21,977 bases of DNA from Thiosocius sp963719025 (GCA_963719025.1 CAVRBK010000073.1:1-21977); one strand, 5' to 3'. Positions 1 to 8,071 are shown, counted from the stretch's first letter. A program made the numbers and translations. Notes: a model not told the origin generated them from the sequence alone.

Positions 1-162
1 GGAAAGACGCTGCCGGGCACCGTTGATCTCGGCCTTGTCGGCCGGTGCCGTCGTACCCGCGGGGGCGCGACCGGGGCCTTGATCGACCGAACGGGTGTCG
101 GCTTTCCGTTCATTCAGCAGAGAATTCGTCGAAAAATTGTCACTGGAGACAGGATTAGTCAA
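1..162 (-). CDS. N-terminal fragment of an unidentified protein (runs off left edge)
   Basis: I do not recognise this gene. A reading frame on the minus strand starts at a TTG (162..160) with an AAGGA Shine-Dalgarno at 174..170, seven bases upstream, and stays open for 54 codons to the window edge. The start begins MTNPVSSDNF and the visible part is polar, rich in Ala, Gly, Pro and Thr, so it looks like a disordered N-terminus. It ends with INGARQRLS, which could begin a helix. A FlgM-type anti-sigma factor is one possibility because those start with a similar disordered stretch, but no diagnostic motif is visible. The gene is divergent from the DUF3108 gene at 310. Confidence 0.45.
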   Translation of the reverse strand, partial: MTNPVSSDNFSTNSLLNERKADTRSVDQGPGRAPAGTTAPADKAEINGARQRLS

Positions 163-309
163 AATTCAGTCCTTTTTCCGTCAAATAAATGGCGTTTGGC
201 CACTAAGTTGCGTGTCTGGCTATATCTACGCAGGAGTTGTGCCAGAAGGAACTCTGACTGCTTTTTTTTTGACTAAAAGATCGCAGCTGATCGACTCGAG
301 GAATTGAAC
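163..309. promoter_or_regulatory. divergent intergenic region with a T9 run
   Basis: This gap separates the minus-strand gene starting at 162 from the plus-strand gene starting at 310 and must hold both promoters. It is more AT-rich than its surroundings. A run of nine T at 262-270 follows a weak GAGTT/AACTC inverted repeat. I could not assign convincing -35/-10 boxes. The GAGGA at 298-302 is the ribosome binding site of the next gene. Confidence 0.4.
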
Positions 310-1152
310 ATGCCGCGGACCATGCTGGTCAGGACTTGCCTGCTGGCGGTATTTTTCGTTGTCGCGCTGCCCGTTGCGAGGGCAGGCGGGTTGGCGGATA
401 CGCTTGCCTACGAGGTGAGTTATCGCGGTATTTTTTCGGTGGGAGAGGACATCTCGATCGCCGAGGCCGTGTTGCATACCGGGCCGCTGGCCGGCAACCC
501 TACCATCACCGAAACGCGCCTGGAGGCCACCTCCGAGGCGCACGGCTTCGTGGAATCGCTCTACCCCATCCGCTATCGCTTTCGCACGTGGCTGCAGAAC
601 GACGGTGGCGGCGTGGTCGCCTTCGAGACTTACGAGAACGCCAGCAAGCTGCGTCACCGCCTGTATGTGCCCGACGCATCGCGCAAGAAGGGGGTGAGGC
701 GTTTCGATCTCGCCGCCGGGGCCGGTGTCGCGGAACTGGCGCGGCTGGAAAAGGGTGAGCTGCCGGCATCAGCCAGCGCATCGCGCAAGCCGGTGCTGGA
801 TCGACTCGGCCTGTTGCAGCAGCTGCGCGCGCAGGACCTGCACAAGGGGGCCGGTTTTTCCTACCGCGTGACCAATGGTCGCGATCGGCTCGACTATACC
901 GTCCGGGTGGAGGCCCCACAGGTGGTTACGCTGGACGGCGTTGCCGTGCCGGCGTGGAAAGTGCGCTTTGACGCCGAAGAGGTGAACAGGGACGGCACCC
1001 GCGAACCCGCCCATCGGCCGGTGTTTATCTGGCTGAGCCAGGCGGGCGGACATATTCCGTTGCGCGTCGACAGCCGTCATGCGATCGGCCGGTTTCGCCT
1101 CGAACTGAAGAACCATGGCGCGCTGACGCACCTGGCCAGCCTTGCGCGCTGA
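310..1152 (+). CDS. DUF3108 domain-containing exported protein
   Basis: The family has no assigned biochemical role; members are exported proteins of proteobacteria. The ATG at 310 is chosen over an in-frame TTG at 304 because GAGGA at 298-302 lies seven bases upstream of it. Residues 1 to about 25 form a signal peptide: basic MPRTMLVR, a hydrophobic core, then a cleavage-like VARA-G. The mature part opens with LAYEVSYRGIFSVGE, the usual start of DUF3108, and continues as a beta-rich domain to the C-terminus. Length is 280 residues, normal for the family. The gene stands alone, with a minus-strand gene ending only 18 bp downstream (convergent). The product is expected in the periplasm or attached to the envelope. 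Confidence 0.8.
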   Translation: MPRTMLVRTCLLAVFFVVALPVARAGGLADTLAYEVSYRGIFSVGEDISIAEAVLHTGPLAGNPTITETRLEATSEAHGFVESLYPIRYRFRTWLQNDGGGVVAFETYENASKLRHRLYVPDASRKKGVRRFDLAAGAGVAELARLEKGELPASASASRKPVLDRLGLLQQLRAQDLHKGAGFSYRVTNGRDRLDYTVRVEAPQVVTLDGVAVPAWKVRFDAEEVNRDGTREPAHRPVFIWLSQAGGHIPLRVDSRHAIGRFRLELKNHGALTHLASLAR

Positions 1153-1170
1153 GCGGCGTTGCGCCGGTTT

Positions 1171-1683
1171 TCAGTCGTCGACGATTTTCAGATGGCTGAT
1201 GTCAGGAATTGGCCGGGGTGGTTTCTCGATCGTGCAGTCGGCCAGTGAACCGGAGTTCGGCGGCAGGGCTTCAAGGTTGCTGATATCGATGTCGGCGCTG
1301 GCGGGTGGCGGCGAAGGGTCGATGATGGCGCCGGGCTCGGCAAGCGTTATGTCATCTTCATCGACGCCGATGGTGGGTAATTTTTGTTCGGCCGTCGGAT
1401 CCTTCGGGTCCTGTGTATCGACCGCCTCGCTTACCTTTGCCGCAGGTGGCGGGCCACCGGCCGGAACGATCTGCACCAGGGCGCCCACATCGCGAAACGC
1501 GGCGCGGTAGCGACTTGCCGCTTCAACATCCAGACCCTGTTTCACCCGCAGCGGTTTCCCTGAAAACAGGCGTTCCGCCGCATCTTCCTGGATCTTGAAA
1601 AGACGGGCCACACCCTGTCGCACCGAAGTCGGGTCGGCATCGGGCAAGGTCTCGCCGAGAAAGTAGACGTCAAATGCCTGCAT
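1171..1683 (-). CDS. conserved hypothetical protein with small N-terminal domain and acidic Pro-rich tail
   Basis: A 170-residue cytosolic protein with no signal peptide or membrane segment. The first 65 residues begin MQAFDVYFLGETLPDA and include the stretches VARLFKIQEDAAERLFSGKP and AASRYRAAFRDVGALVQI. I recognise this as a recurrent small domain in gammaproteobacterial proteins of unknown function. The rest is low-complexity and acidic/proline-rich, with short DISNLE and PDISHLK motifs near the end, so it may act as a tether or peptide ligand. The Shine-Dalgarno upstream of ATG 1683 is weak. It is convergent with the DUF3108 gene. Function unknown. Confidence 0.65.
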   Translation of the reverse strand: MQAFDVYFLGETLPDADPTSVRQGVARLFKIQEDAAERLFSGKPLRVKQGLDVEAASRYRAAFRDVGALVQIVPAGGPPPAAKVSEAVDTQDPKDPTAEQKLPTIGVDEDDITLAEPGAIIDPSPPPASADIDISNLEALPPNSGSLADCTIEKPPRPIPDISHLKIVDD

Positions 1684-1847
1684 CTTTATATCTCTGCTCG
1701 CAACTTGTTCTGATTATAGGCTTCTGATTAACGGCCAGGCGGCGACAATCGTTACGGTTGCCGCGCGGTGTTTTTGGTTGTCCAGCTTGTCGGCCGCAGT
1801 TTAGGGAACCTTACCGGGAATGCGCGGTTCGGGCGATGCATGAAATC

Positions 1848-2186
1848 TCAGACATTTGATTCCAGCCATTTCCGTAACTGAGAGACGATCAACTCACCCT
1901 CTTGGTGGTGTTCGCCATACGCCAGCATGGTGGTAAAGATCTCGATCAGGGCCTGTCGAAGCTGCTGCCCATCCGCCCGCGCCTGCGCGGTAAAACCGCC
2001 TTCAATCGCGAGGTCGATGGCGCACACGGAGACCCCGTCGCCCCACCACTCGTCGCTGTTCAGGAGCCTGCAGGCGGCTGCCGGATCATCCGAGAACCGC
2101 TGCCGTGCAATCACGGCCAGATTGGCCTCGTAGGTGTGGCCATACTGCCGCAGCACGGATTCCAGCCGGTCCAGCGCCCCCTGCAT
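1848..2186 (-). CDS. small conserved hypothetical protein downstream of the lipase-like gene
   Basis: A 112-residue soluble protein, rich in helix-formers, beginning MQGALDRLESVLRQYG and ending in RKWLESNV. The frame also runs further upstream as part of a much longer open frame, but that extension is a shadow of the hydrolase gene. The ATG at 2186 is preferred because it lies 17 bases after the hydrolase stop at 2204 and has an AGG upstream. The pattern (a leading amphipathic helix, then DDPAAACRLLNSDEWWG) loosely resembles small DUF6966-like proteins, but I am not sure. It is probably co-transcribed with the hydrolase gene. Function unknown. Confidence 0.6.
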   Translation of the reverse strand: MQGALDRLESVLRQYGHTYEANLAVIARQRFSDDPAAACRLLNSDEWWGDGVSVCAIDLAIEGGFTAQARADGQQLRQALIEIFTTMLAYGEHHQEGELIVSQLRKWLESNV

Positions 2187-2203
2187 CGCCCCGTTTAACC
2201 TGC

Positions 2204-3055
2204 TCAGTCTGGCTTCTTCGGTCCGGCGTCGAGCAGGTTGCCGATCAGGTCGCCGTCCTGCGCGGTCAGCAGATGACCCTGGGCCATCGAATAGGTCTTG
2301 ACCCTGCCGGCCAGCGCCGGGGCCCGGTTCAGATCCTGGCTCAGCGGCGGCACGACCTGGTCGCCGGGCATCGCGAAGGTGCCGATGCGCATGATGCTGG
2401 TGTAGCGGATATCCGGATGGGGCTGCTGGTTCAGCCAGAACAGCAGGTTGCCCGGGGGCCGGTGGGGTCAGGTCGAGCAGTACCCCGCGGCTCTGCTGAA
2501 CCGTGGCGTACAGGGCATCGCCGGTCTTGCGCCGTACCAGCCAGCTCTTGACGAAACCGAACATGCCGCCGTTGTCGGTCGCCTGCAGTGCCTGGATGGC
2601 GCGACCGGTGCCGAAGTGCGGTGTTGCGATCGTGATCAGGTGCTGTACGCCGAGGTTGCCGTGTCGGACCAGGGTCATGCGCGCAACCACGCCGCCGGCG
2701 GAATGGGCGGCGAGGTTGATCGGTCTCCTTGGGATGACGCTTGCGCAGTTCGCGCAGATAGCGCGGCCAGCCAGTCGGCCTGGATTACCACCGGCGCCTG
2801 CGAGGGCAGGTTGACCGTGTAAATGGGCTTCTGTGGCCGTTGTCGGGCCAGTTCCTGAAATAACACGCCCTGGGCGCTGAAGCCGTAGGTGCCGGCCATG
2901 CGATAGCCGCGCTGTTGCAGACGGTCGATCACGCCGGCCTCGGCCCAGCTCTGGGCCGTTCCGAGATAGCCATGGACCAGCACCAGCACATCGGCGTGGG
3001 CCGTTTGCAGGGCGTGATAAAGAGGACGTGAGAGTGCCAAAAACAGCTTTTTCAT
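2204..3055 (-). CDS. lipase/esterase-like alpha/beta hydrolase, frame-broken
   Basis: A predicted serine hydrolase of the lipase type. ATG 3055 has GAGGA seven bases upstream. The N-terminus contains ADVLVLVHGYLGTAQSW, the oxyanion HGYLG block. After frame breaks near 2750 the protein continues with INLAAHSAGGVVARM, the nucleophile elbow with Ser in AHSAG (a GxSxG variant with Ala first), then ITIATPHFGTG. After another break near 2455 it runs RIGTFAMPGDQVVPP, giving a candidate catalytic Asp, and SMAQGHLLTAQDGD, giving a candidate His. All catalytic blocks survive in order and only the frame is broken at three or so points, which argues for sequence error. Total about 284 codons. The substrate cannot be inferred. 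Confidence 0.7.
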
Positions 3056-3269
3056 GGCTTTTTCCTCGGGGCGATTGGGCGAGCCCCATAAATACAGGTA
3101 ATGATTGCATACCAATATGGTCGGACTTTAGGCCCCACAGTTCAAAATTATTTATAAAGACCTACTAATTTTCTCGGGTTTTCTATACTGCACAGGGACG
3201 GCCCGCAGAGACACGCCGTTGGCGAGACGGCCCGAACCGGGCAATAACAAGACCCTGGAGGATACGAAG

Positions 3270-3782
3270 ATGCGCAGACGGTTGTATTTTGTTCTGCCTG
3301 ATGTGACCTCGGCGGAGACTATCGAGGGCGAGCTGTTGCTGGCGAAGATCGACGATCCGCATATCCATTTCCTCGCCAAAGATGGCATCAACCTGGGGCG
3401 CCTGCATTTGGCCAACCTGTTGCAGCGTTCGGATCTTCTGCACGGTATCGGTATCGGTCTGGTGGCGGGCGGTATCACCGGTGCGCTGGCCGGCGTCGCG
3501 CTGTCGTTCTACCCGGAACTGGGTAGCAAGATCGGCATGGGCGGCATCCTGGTGATGGCGGTGGTGTGCGCGATGATCGGGTCCTGGGTGTCCGGCATGA
3601 TCGCGATCAGCATCCCCAACTCGCGGCTCAAGCGCTTTCAGCCAGCGATCGATCGTGGCGAGATCCTGTTGATGGTCGATGTGCCGGTAAGTCGGGTCAG
3701 AGAGATCCGCGAGCTGATCATGCGCCATCATCCCGAGGCGCAGGCCAAGGGGCAGGAGGCTCAGATACCGGCTTTCCCCTGA
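3270..3782 (+). CDS. DUF1269 domain-containing membrane protein
   Basis: A 170-residue protein of the DUF1269 family, whose biochemical role is unknown. The ATG at 3270 is chosen because GGAGG at 3257-3261 sits eight bases upstream; an upstream in-frame ATG at 3219 lacks a site. It begins MRRRLYFVLPDV, typical of the family, with an N-terminal soluble alpha/beta part. Two glycine-rich hydrophobic segments follow (about residues 58-80 and 90-115, including GIGIGLVAGGITGALAG). A cytosolic tail contains RGEILLMVDVPVSRV, so the topology is two membrane helices flanked by soluble parts that could bind each other. It is monocistronic and ends in a strong terminator. Confidence 0.85.
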   Translation: MRRRLYFVLPDVTSAETIEGELLLAKIDDPHIHFLAKDGINLGRLHLANLLQRSDLLHGIGIGLVAGGITGALAGVALSFYPELGSKIGMGGILVMAVVCAMIGSWVSGMIAISIPNSRLKRFQPAIDRGEILLMVDVPVSRVREIRELIMRHHPEAQAKGQEAQIPAFP

Positions 3783-3809
3783 GGCGGTATCGCCAGTCGG
3801 CAGTACCAC

Positions 3810-3835
3810 ACAGCGGCCCGGTGGCCGCTGTTTTT
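3810..3835 (+). terminator. Rho-independent terminator after the DUF1269 gene
   Basis: CAGCGGCC at 3811-3818 pairs perfectly with GGCCGCTG at 3823-3830 around a CGGT loop, extended by A3810-T3831, and is followed by TTTTT. It lies 28 bases past the stop at 3782 and just before the convergent gene ending at 3841. Confidence 0.9.
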
Positions 3836-3840
3836 GTGTG

Positions 3841-4257
3841 TCAATGCAGTGCCGCTGGGGCTTCTCGGCTTTTCTGCGGTTCGACCAGCGGCAGGGATGC
3901 GTGATGGGCAAGCATATGCCAGCCATCATCCAGCAGCCCGTACACATTGGTGGCGAATACGGTGGCGCGCCGATCGGCATCGCCACTGCGGATCTGTTCC
4001 TCGACGATGTGCACGACAAGATTGCTGTCCTGGCTGGCCTGGATCAGCCGGTGTGCGATCTTCGGCGGCTGGGAATTGCGAAAGATGTCCGCCCAGCTCG
4101 CGATGACCGCCTCGGTGCCCTGCAGAAGGCCGCCACCGGGGTGAATGCAGCTGACACGTTCGCTCGCTAACCAGACCGCGCGCATGCGATCGATGTCGAG
4201 ATCGGCAAATGCCGAGTAGAAAGCGCTCTCGGCACCGGTCGGGTCGGAAAAGGCCAT
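3841..4257 (-). CDS. SnoaL/NTF2-like family protein
   Basis: A 138-residue protein of the NTF2-like cone-fold superfamily. The ATG at 4257 has GGAG six bases upstream. It shows the usual pattern of an N-terminal helix (AESAFYSAFADLDIDRM), then VWLASERVSCIHPGGGLLQG and AVIASWADIF, then beta strands with HIVEEQI and ATNVY, and a final WHMLAHHASL strand. The block VSCIHPGG is characteristic of the YybH/SgcJ-like branch. The family forms small dimers with a pocket, and the ligand is unknown. It is the last gene of a minus-strand operon (thioredoxin-like, acyltransferase, this gene), 25 bases after the acyltransferase stop. Confidence 0.75.
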   Translation of the reverse strand: MAFSDPTGAESAFYSAFADLDIDRMRAVWLASERVSCIHPGGGLLQGTEAVIASWADIFRNSQPPKIAHRLIQASQDSNLVVHIVEEQIRSGDADRRATVFATNVYGLLDDGWHMLAHHASLPLVEPQKSREAPAALH

Positions 4258-4282
4258 GCTTGTCTCCGCGGCAGATGGGGGG

Positions 4283-5030
4283 TCAGTCGAGATAGCGTTC
4301 CTGCCACTGTTCGTACAGCGCATACACATGCTCGCTGTAGGTGATCTTGTCACGAAACAGCGTGGGATCGACCGCGTCAAAAAGGTAGTAATTCGCGCGG
4401 TTGTTGTCGGCGTTCATGATGTTGCGCATGTTCTGTATCAGGCTGTGCCGGCCCCAGTGAAAATCATGCAGGGCCTCGTAGTGCAGGTACACCGGCACGA
4501 TCGGGATGCCGGTCTGCAGCGAGATATCGAAGGCACCGTAACGAAAAGCCGGCTGCAGGCGGGGGCCCTTGATGCCGCCCTCCGGATAGAGTGCGACGTT
4601 GCGTCCCGATTCGAGATGCTTGCGAATCGCCTGCGCAGCCAGCGCCCGGGATTCGCGCGATTCACGCTGCACGAAGATCGTACCGGCGGCCGCACTGATC
4701 CGGCCGACCAGCCACCAGTCGCGGACCTCGCGTTTGGCCAGGCTGTCGACATCGAAGGTGGCAGGGATGCCGGCGTCTTCGAAGGATGACGGGTGGTTTG
4801 CGATCAGTGATGAAGCGCTCGGGCAAGGCATGCCGGTTCTTGTGATGCAGACGCAGGTCCACACCCAGGGCATGTATCCAGGTGCGACTCCAGGCCCTGA
4901 ACATCGGGCGGTACCAACCCTTGCGCAGCCGCCCCGGCAGAAAGCTCAATCCGTACATCAGCAGCGTGAACAGCAGCAGTTCGAGCCAGCCAAGCAGGAG
5001 CCACAGGGCGCGAACGAAAGATCGGATCAT
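4283..5030 (-). CDS. PlsC-like lysophospholipid acyltransferase, one frame break, HX4E motif
   Basis: A membrane acyltransferase expected to move an acyl chain to a lysophospholipid or similar acceptor. The N-terminus (MIRSFVRALWLLLGWLEL) is a hydrophobic anchor of about 35 residues followed by LPGRLRKGWYRPMFRAW. A single extra base near 4806-4812 breaks the frame. Beyond it lie LIANHPSSFEDAGIPA (acyltransferase block I), GRISAAAGTIFVQRES (block II) and ALYPEGGIKG (block III). Block I reads H-P-S-S-F-E-D, so an acidic residue follows after four positions as Glu, with Asp one later, instead of the usual HX4D. About 249 residues. It sits 34 bases after the thioredoxin-like gene and 25 before the SnoaL-like gene. 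Confidence 0.8.
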
Positions 5031-5064
5031 CGTGGATGAGGTTTCTCTGATTTTGGGTGTCGGT

Positions 5065-5466
5065 TTAACGCGTGGTCGAGGTGACCAGCTTGCTCATGAA
5101 ACTGGCGGTCTTCACTCCGAGCAACATGCGCGAGACGGTGCCGCCCTCGATGACGATCAGGGTCGGTGTTGCGCGGATGCCGAGCGCGCGTGAAATATTC
5201 GTGTGCTGCATGATGTCCAGTTTGAACACAGGCACACCCTCTGCAGCGAGAATGTCGACCTCTTTCGACATGGGCCGACAGGGACCGCAGTGCTCGCTGT
5301 AACAATAAACGAGCGCCTTGCCCTGCTGTGTCGCAAGCTGTGGAAACTCGGCATACAGTGGTTTGGCGGACCGGCCCTCTGCCGAACGCGTGGCGACATA
5401 CATGTAACCCGCGTACAGCGCCCAGGTGACACTGAGGCCTATCACTGCGTATATCAGCAAGCTCAA
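5065..5466 (-). CDS. membrane-anchored thioredoxin-fold protein (CGPC)
   Basis: A 133-residue protein with an N-terminal membrane helix (LLIYAVIGLSVTWALYAGY) followed by a thioredoxin fold. The redox motif is CGPC in VYCYSEHCGPCRPMSKEVD, then FKLDIMQH and the cis-Pro strand GIRATPTLIVIEGG. It most likely faces the periplasm, anchored in the inner membrane, as a disulfide reductase or as a small partner of envelope assembly. The TTG at 5466 is preferred because a GGGGA lies upstream and the membrane helix begins right after it; the frame stays open further upstream without a convincing start. It is first in the operon with the acyltransferase and SnoaL-like genes. Confidence 0.75.
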   Translation of the reverse strand: MSLLIYAVIGLSVTWALYAGYMYVATRSAEGRSAKPLYAEFPQLATQQGKALVYCYSEHCGPCRPMSKEVDILAAEGVPVFKLDIMQHTNISRALGIRATPTLIVIEGGTVSRMLLGVKTASFMSKLVTSTTR

Positions 5467-5672
5467 CCGGTATTCCCCGTCAGTAAAGGCTGGTCGTCGG
5501 TATGGTGTTCCTGTGCTCGCGCAAGGCTGGCACGACGCGCCTTTCCGCACTGGGTCAGGCCATACACAGGCGTTGAGCGGGCGCGAGGATCGAGGATATC
5601 GGAACCTGGGAGAAGCCTAGCCGTTTCGCCGGACTCTGGGTATTCGGGAAACGCCTTATTGATTCGCGGGGT

Positions 5673-5927
5673 TCAGCGGCCGGGATTGGGTGCCTTGCGA
5701 TGCTTGGCAGGCGAGCCGGTTTGCCCCTGCCGGTCGCTCAGCCCTTGCAGCCGAGAACTGCGCAGTCGCAGGCTTCGGATTCCCATGACGATGGCGAGTA
5801 CGCCGAGCACGACCAGTAACCCCGCGGTGTTGCTGGCGAGTTCACCCTCCATCGGCGCGGCGATTGCGGGTGCAACGGTGAGTCCCGGCAACGCGGGTAG
5901 CCATTGCCGGTTCCAATTGTTCAGCAT
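5673..5927 (-). CDS. small single-helix membrane protein
   Basis: An 84-residue protein of unknown function. The ATG at 5927 has AGGGG seven bases upstream, a good ribosome binding site, which is the main reason to call it. Residues about 12-25 could be a signal-like segment (LPGLTVAPAIAAP). A clear membrane helix follows (NTAGLLVVLGVLAIVMGIRS), then the basic stretch LRLRSSR and a polar, proline-containing tail. The helix-plus-basic cluster resembles a sorting tail, but the tail runs on for about 30 residues and no PEP-type motif precedes it. It is divergent from the gene starting at 6009. Confidence 0.55.
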   Translation of the reverse strand: MLNNWNRQWLPALPGLTVAPAIAAPMEGELASNTAGLLVVLGVLAIVMGIRSLRLRSSRLQGLSDRQGQTGSPAKHRKAPNPGR

Positions 5928-6008
5928 CGATATCCCCTTCGCATCTTTGTGCGTTTGCGGAATCGAAGCAAGTTGTGTGCCCTAGAAGAAAATAAGGATT
6001 CGAAACAT

Positions 6009-6905
6009 GTGCTTAGGTTCATCGCAGGGTTGGGCTTCCTGGCGGGTGTAAAAACCCTCGACAGCTGGGCTGCCGCCGGCGATGCGCTCGTCAGGTTTTG
6101 GCATCTTGTGCCGTTACCGTGTGAAACGGCAACTGTTGTGGAGAATCGGGTGACCCTGCTGGAAGAATGGGGTGTACCGCTGGCGGTGTCCGGCATGTTG
6201 CTGGCGACCTTGTTCATGGCCTGGGTGCTGCGTCGGCACCAGGCGTACAGGGCGAGGATGCGGTCTGCGGTAGGACGCCTGGAGGGCAACCTGCTGCGGA
6301 TCACTCATGGTCTGGCTGCGCTGGGGGCCGTGCCCTTGTCGCGTGAACTGCGCGTGACCCTGCGTGGCGATGTCCTCGCACGTTACCGGGCCATTGCCAG
6401 GCAGTATCGCGGTTACCCGGCGATCAGGCAGAAGATTGCCGCGGCCGAGGCGGCCGCAGGCAGTGAAGGGGCTCCGGTGAACACCGGCGTGGGGGCGATC
6501 GACGACGAGCAGACGTTTCGTCGGACCAGCAGGGCCATCGATGACCTGGTCGATATTGTCGGTCATGGCGCAACGCTGCAACCGATCCCGCGCGATGTGC
6601 GGGTTATCTTTCTCCGCGAACTGGGCGAACGCCGCGCCGAGGTATTGTCGCGGTACCATCTGGTAGAGGCCCGCCGCTGCGAAGACAGACATGAGCTGGC
6701 GAGGGGGCGTGCGCACCTGACCACGCTCATGCACCACCTGCGCCAGCGTGGTCCTCGCACGCCGTTCGTGCAACAGCTGCAACATGAGGCGGAACAGGCG
6801 CTCGCCACCATTGGCCACCGCAACGATTCCGCCGCCGCGTCGACCGGTACCGCGAATGCGCCGGGCCAAGGCCTGGTAAGTGCCGGGGCACGCGGCCTGG
6901 TTTGA
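6009..6905 (+). CDS. unknown protein with one to two membrane helices and a helical cytosolic domain
   Basis: I do not recognise the family. The GTG at 6009 is chosen because AAGGA at 5994-5998 lies upstream (spacing ten, slightly long); the frame stays open further upstream. The 298-residue product starts with a hydrophobic segment (LRFIAGLGFLAGV), has a periplasm-sized loop with one Cys (VPLPCETATVV), and then a strong helix (VPLAVSGMLLATLFMAWVL) stopped by RRHQAYRARMR. The rest is a charged, mostly helical domain rich in Arg (RRTSRAIDDLVDIV, FLRELGERRAEVLSRY), ending in an Ala/Gly/Thr tail. This suggests a membrane-tethered adaptor. Confidence 0.55.
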   Translation: MLRFIAGLGFLAGVKTLDSWAAAGDALVRFWHLVPLPCETATVVENRVTLLEEWGVPLAVSGMLLATLFMAWVLRRHQAYRARMRSAVGRLEGNLLRITHGLAALGAVPLSRELRVTLRGDVLARYRAIARQYRGYPAIRQKIAAAEAAAGSEGAPVNTGVGAIDDEQTFRRTSRAIDDLVDIVGHGATLQPIPRDVRVIFLRELGERRAEVLSRYHLVEARRCEDRHELARGRAHLTTLMHHLRQRGPRTPFVQQLQHEAEQALATIGHRNDSAAASTGTANAPGQGLVSAGARGLV

Positions 6906-6958
6906 GCCGCGCCTGAGTCGGTGACCTGCACGCATCCGGGCGATGCCCGGGCAGTGCT

Positions 6959-7345
6959 TCAGCGCGGGGTATCGGTGGGACTGCGGAGGTCGTCCCGAAT
7001 CTCCTTGAGGTCCTCGATGTTGGCACAGAATCCGAGTGATTCGACGTCGGCGGTCTGGTCGCTTCCAAGCACCTGGTCGCACTGCTCCTTGGCGCCGCAA
7101 CCGTCACAGCGTTCCATCTGCTGCTGAATCTCCAGCGCCTGCTCCTTGTGCAGGTAACTGGCCTGGTCGATACCGAGAAATTTCAACATCCGCGCGAGCC
7201 GCAGATCGCCGAGTGTGCTGGCCAGGCCCTCGCGGAACCGCTGGCCACTGCGCAGATTGCCGAGGATCGCCAGGGGGAGCCGCACGATCAGGTAAAGCAT
7301 CACTGCCACGAGCAGTAAAGTAATGATTAGACTTGTAATTTCCAA
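6959..7345 (-). CDS. DUF6455 family membrane-anchored Cys-rich protein
   Basis: A 128-residue protein. The TTG at 7345 is the start: GGAGG lies seven bases upstream and the membrane helix begins at once (ITSLIITLLLVAVMLYLIV). The DUF6455 signature follows: ARMLKFLGIDQASYLH, then ERCDGCGAKEQCDQVL with a CxxC and a further Cys, and later GFCAN. These four cysteines probably bind a metal. The family's function is unknown. It lies 115 bp downstream of another Cys-rich gene on the same strand, so the two may be co-expressed. An upstream extension of the frame without a ribosome site is discarded. Confidence 0.75.
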   Translation of the reverse strand: MEITSLIITLLLVAVMLYLIVRLPLAILGNLRSGQRFREGLASTLGDLRLARMLKFLGIDQASYLHKEQALEIQQQMERCDGCGAKEQCDQVLGSDQTADVESLGFCANIEDLKEIRDDLRSPTDTPR

Positions 7346-7460
7346 CGGCCAGCCTCCGCAAAGCGAGTCCTGATTCTTGGCCGCCCGCGCCGGCTTAACC
7401 TTGATCTGAATCAGTATCCGGGCTTGCGGGGGCAAATGCCCCGGCATTTTCTGCCACTGT

Positions 7461-7754
7461 TCAGAGATCGAACAGGTTTTCGGCCTCAGTTTTCAACTTA
7501 TCCGGGTCGGCGCCCGACTGGTGGCAGTCTGCCGCGGGGTCGAAATAGTCACAGAAGTTTGCGCGTTCCTTGTCGTTGACGTATTCCGCTATGGGTTCCT
7601 GGCAGTCATTCGGTCGTCCGCGCTCGAAGAATCGGCAGTTGCGGCACACATGGGTCTGCTTGCGGCAGGCCGGGCATTCGCCTTCGCGGGTGTACTCGGC
7701 GGCGGCCAGGTGTTGTCCGCAGGACCAGCAGACGCCTTCTGCATCGGGTGACAT
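7461..7754 (-). CDS. small zinc-binding protein with three CxxC pairs
   Basis: A 97-residue soluble protein whose first 45 residues carry CWSC, CPAC and CRNC knuckles, followed by single cysteines in NDCQEP, NFCDYF and ADCHQS. The spacing suggests two zinc ribbons. The sequence RNCRFFERG with YVNDKERANFCDYF is a recurrent pattern in small bacterial proteins of unknown role. The ATG at 7754 has GAGAGGGG upstream, a strong ribosome site. The acidic C-terminal tail (DKLKTEAENLFDL) is probably helical. The role is unknown; binding of nucleic acid or protein is plausible. Confidence 0.7.
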   Translation of the reverse strand: MSPDAEGVCWSCGQHLAAAEYTREGECPACRKQTHVCRNCRFFERGRPNDCQEPIAEYVNDKERANFCDYFDPAADCHQSGADPDKLKTEAENLFDL

Positions 7755-8071
7755 AACGAGCCCCTCTCCTCAATGAGCGTGGTTCAGTTACCCGTCACTT
7801 TAGCCGATAAGGCCGTCGGTCTGGCTATTGTGCAGAGGTTTGCCTGAACTGGACGGTGCCCTGGCCATGAACGTTTCAGGTCGCGCGCTGACCTTGTCGG
7901 GGCGGAGCCTGCAGGAGCGCCGGGACGGCAAAGGGCATCAGGCAGAACGTTTTCCGTGGCTGTTGTCCGGCAGGCGCTGATGTCGACTTGCGCAACGGTA
8001 GGTGCGCCGCACGCGCCTTGGCGATAGTCTGAGTGCGGTACCTGTTTGTGGGCGCCAGCGAGGCCGATCAC
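7755..8071. other. intergenic region between divergent genes
   Basis: About 317 bases between the minus-strand Cys-rich gene and the HIT gene. Reading frames here are short and none has a ribosome site plus coding character. The frame of the HIT gene is open back to 8033 but without support. Promoters for both genes must lie here; I could not fix them. Confidence 0.4.

Noticed and set aside
1..162. FlgM anti-sigma factor
   Set aside because: The disordered N-terminus and INGARQRLS are compatible, but the diagnostic segment is not visible and no flagellar gene is present in the window.
2187..3110. The 420-residue open minus-strand frame reaching back from 1848, as one gene
   Set aside because: Only short parts of it (the AHSAGG region and the C-terminal 112 residues) have protein character. 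The true hydrolase sequence moves between frames, with good ribosome sites at 3055 and a stop at 2204.
5528..5547. Second sigma-54-like site (TGGCACG near 5529)
   Set aside because: There is no TTGC at the -12 position and it does not precede a start on the right strand.
5203..5985. 260-residue plus-strand frame over the thioredoxin-like gene and the following gap
   Set aside because: It runs antisense to a recognisable CGPC protein and a gene with a good ribosome site, and it lacks any motif of its own.
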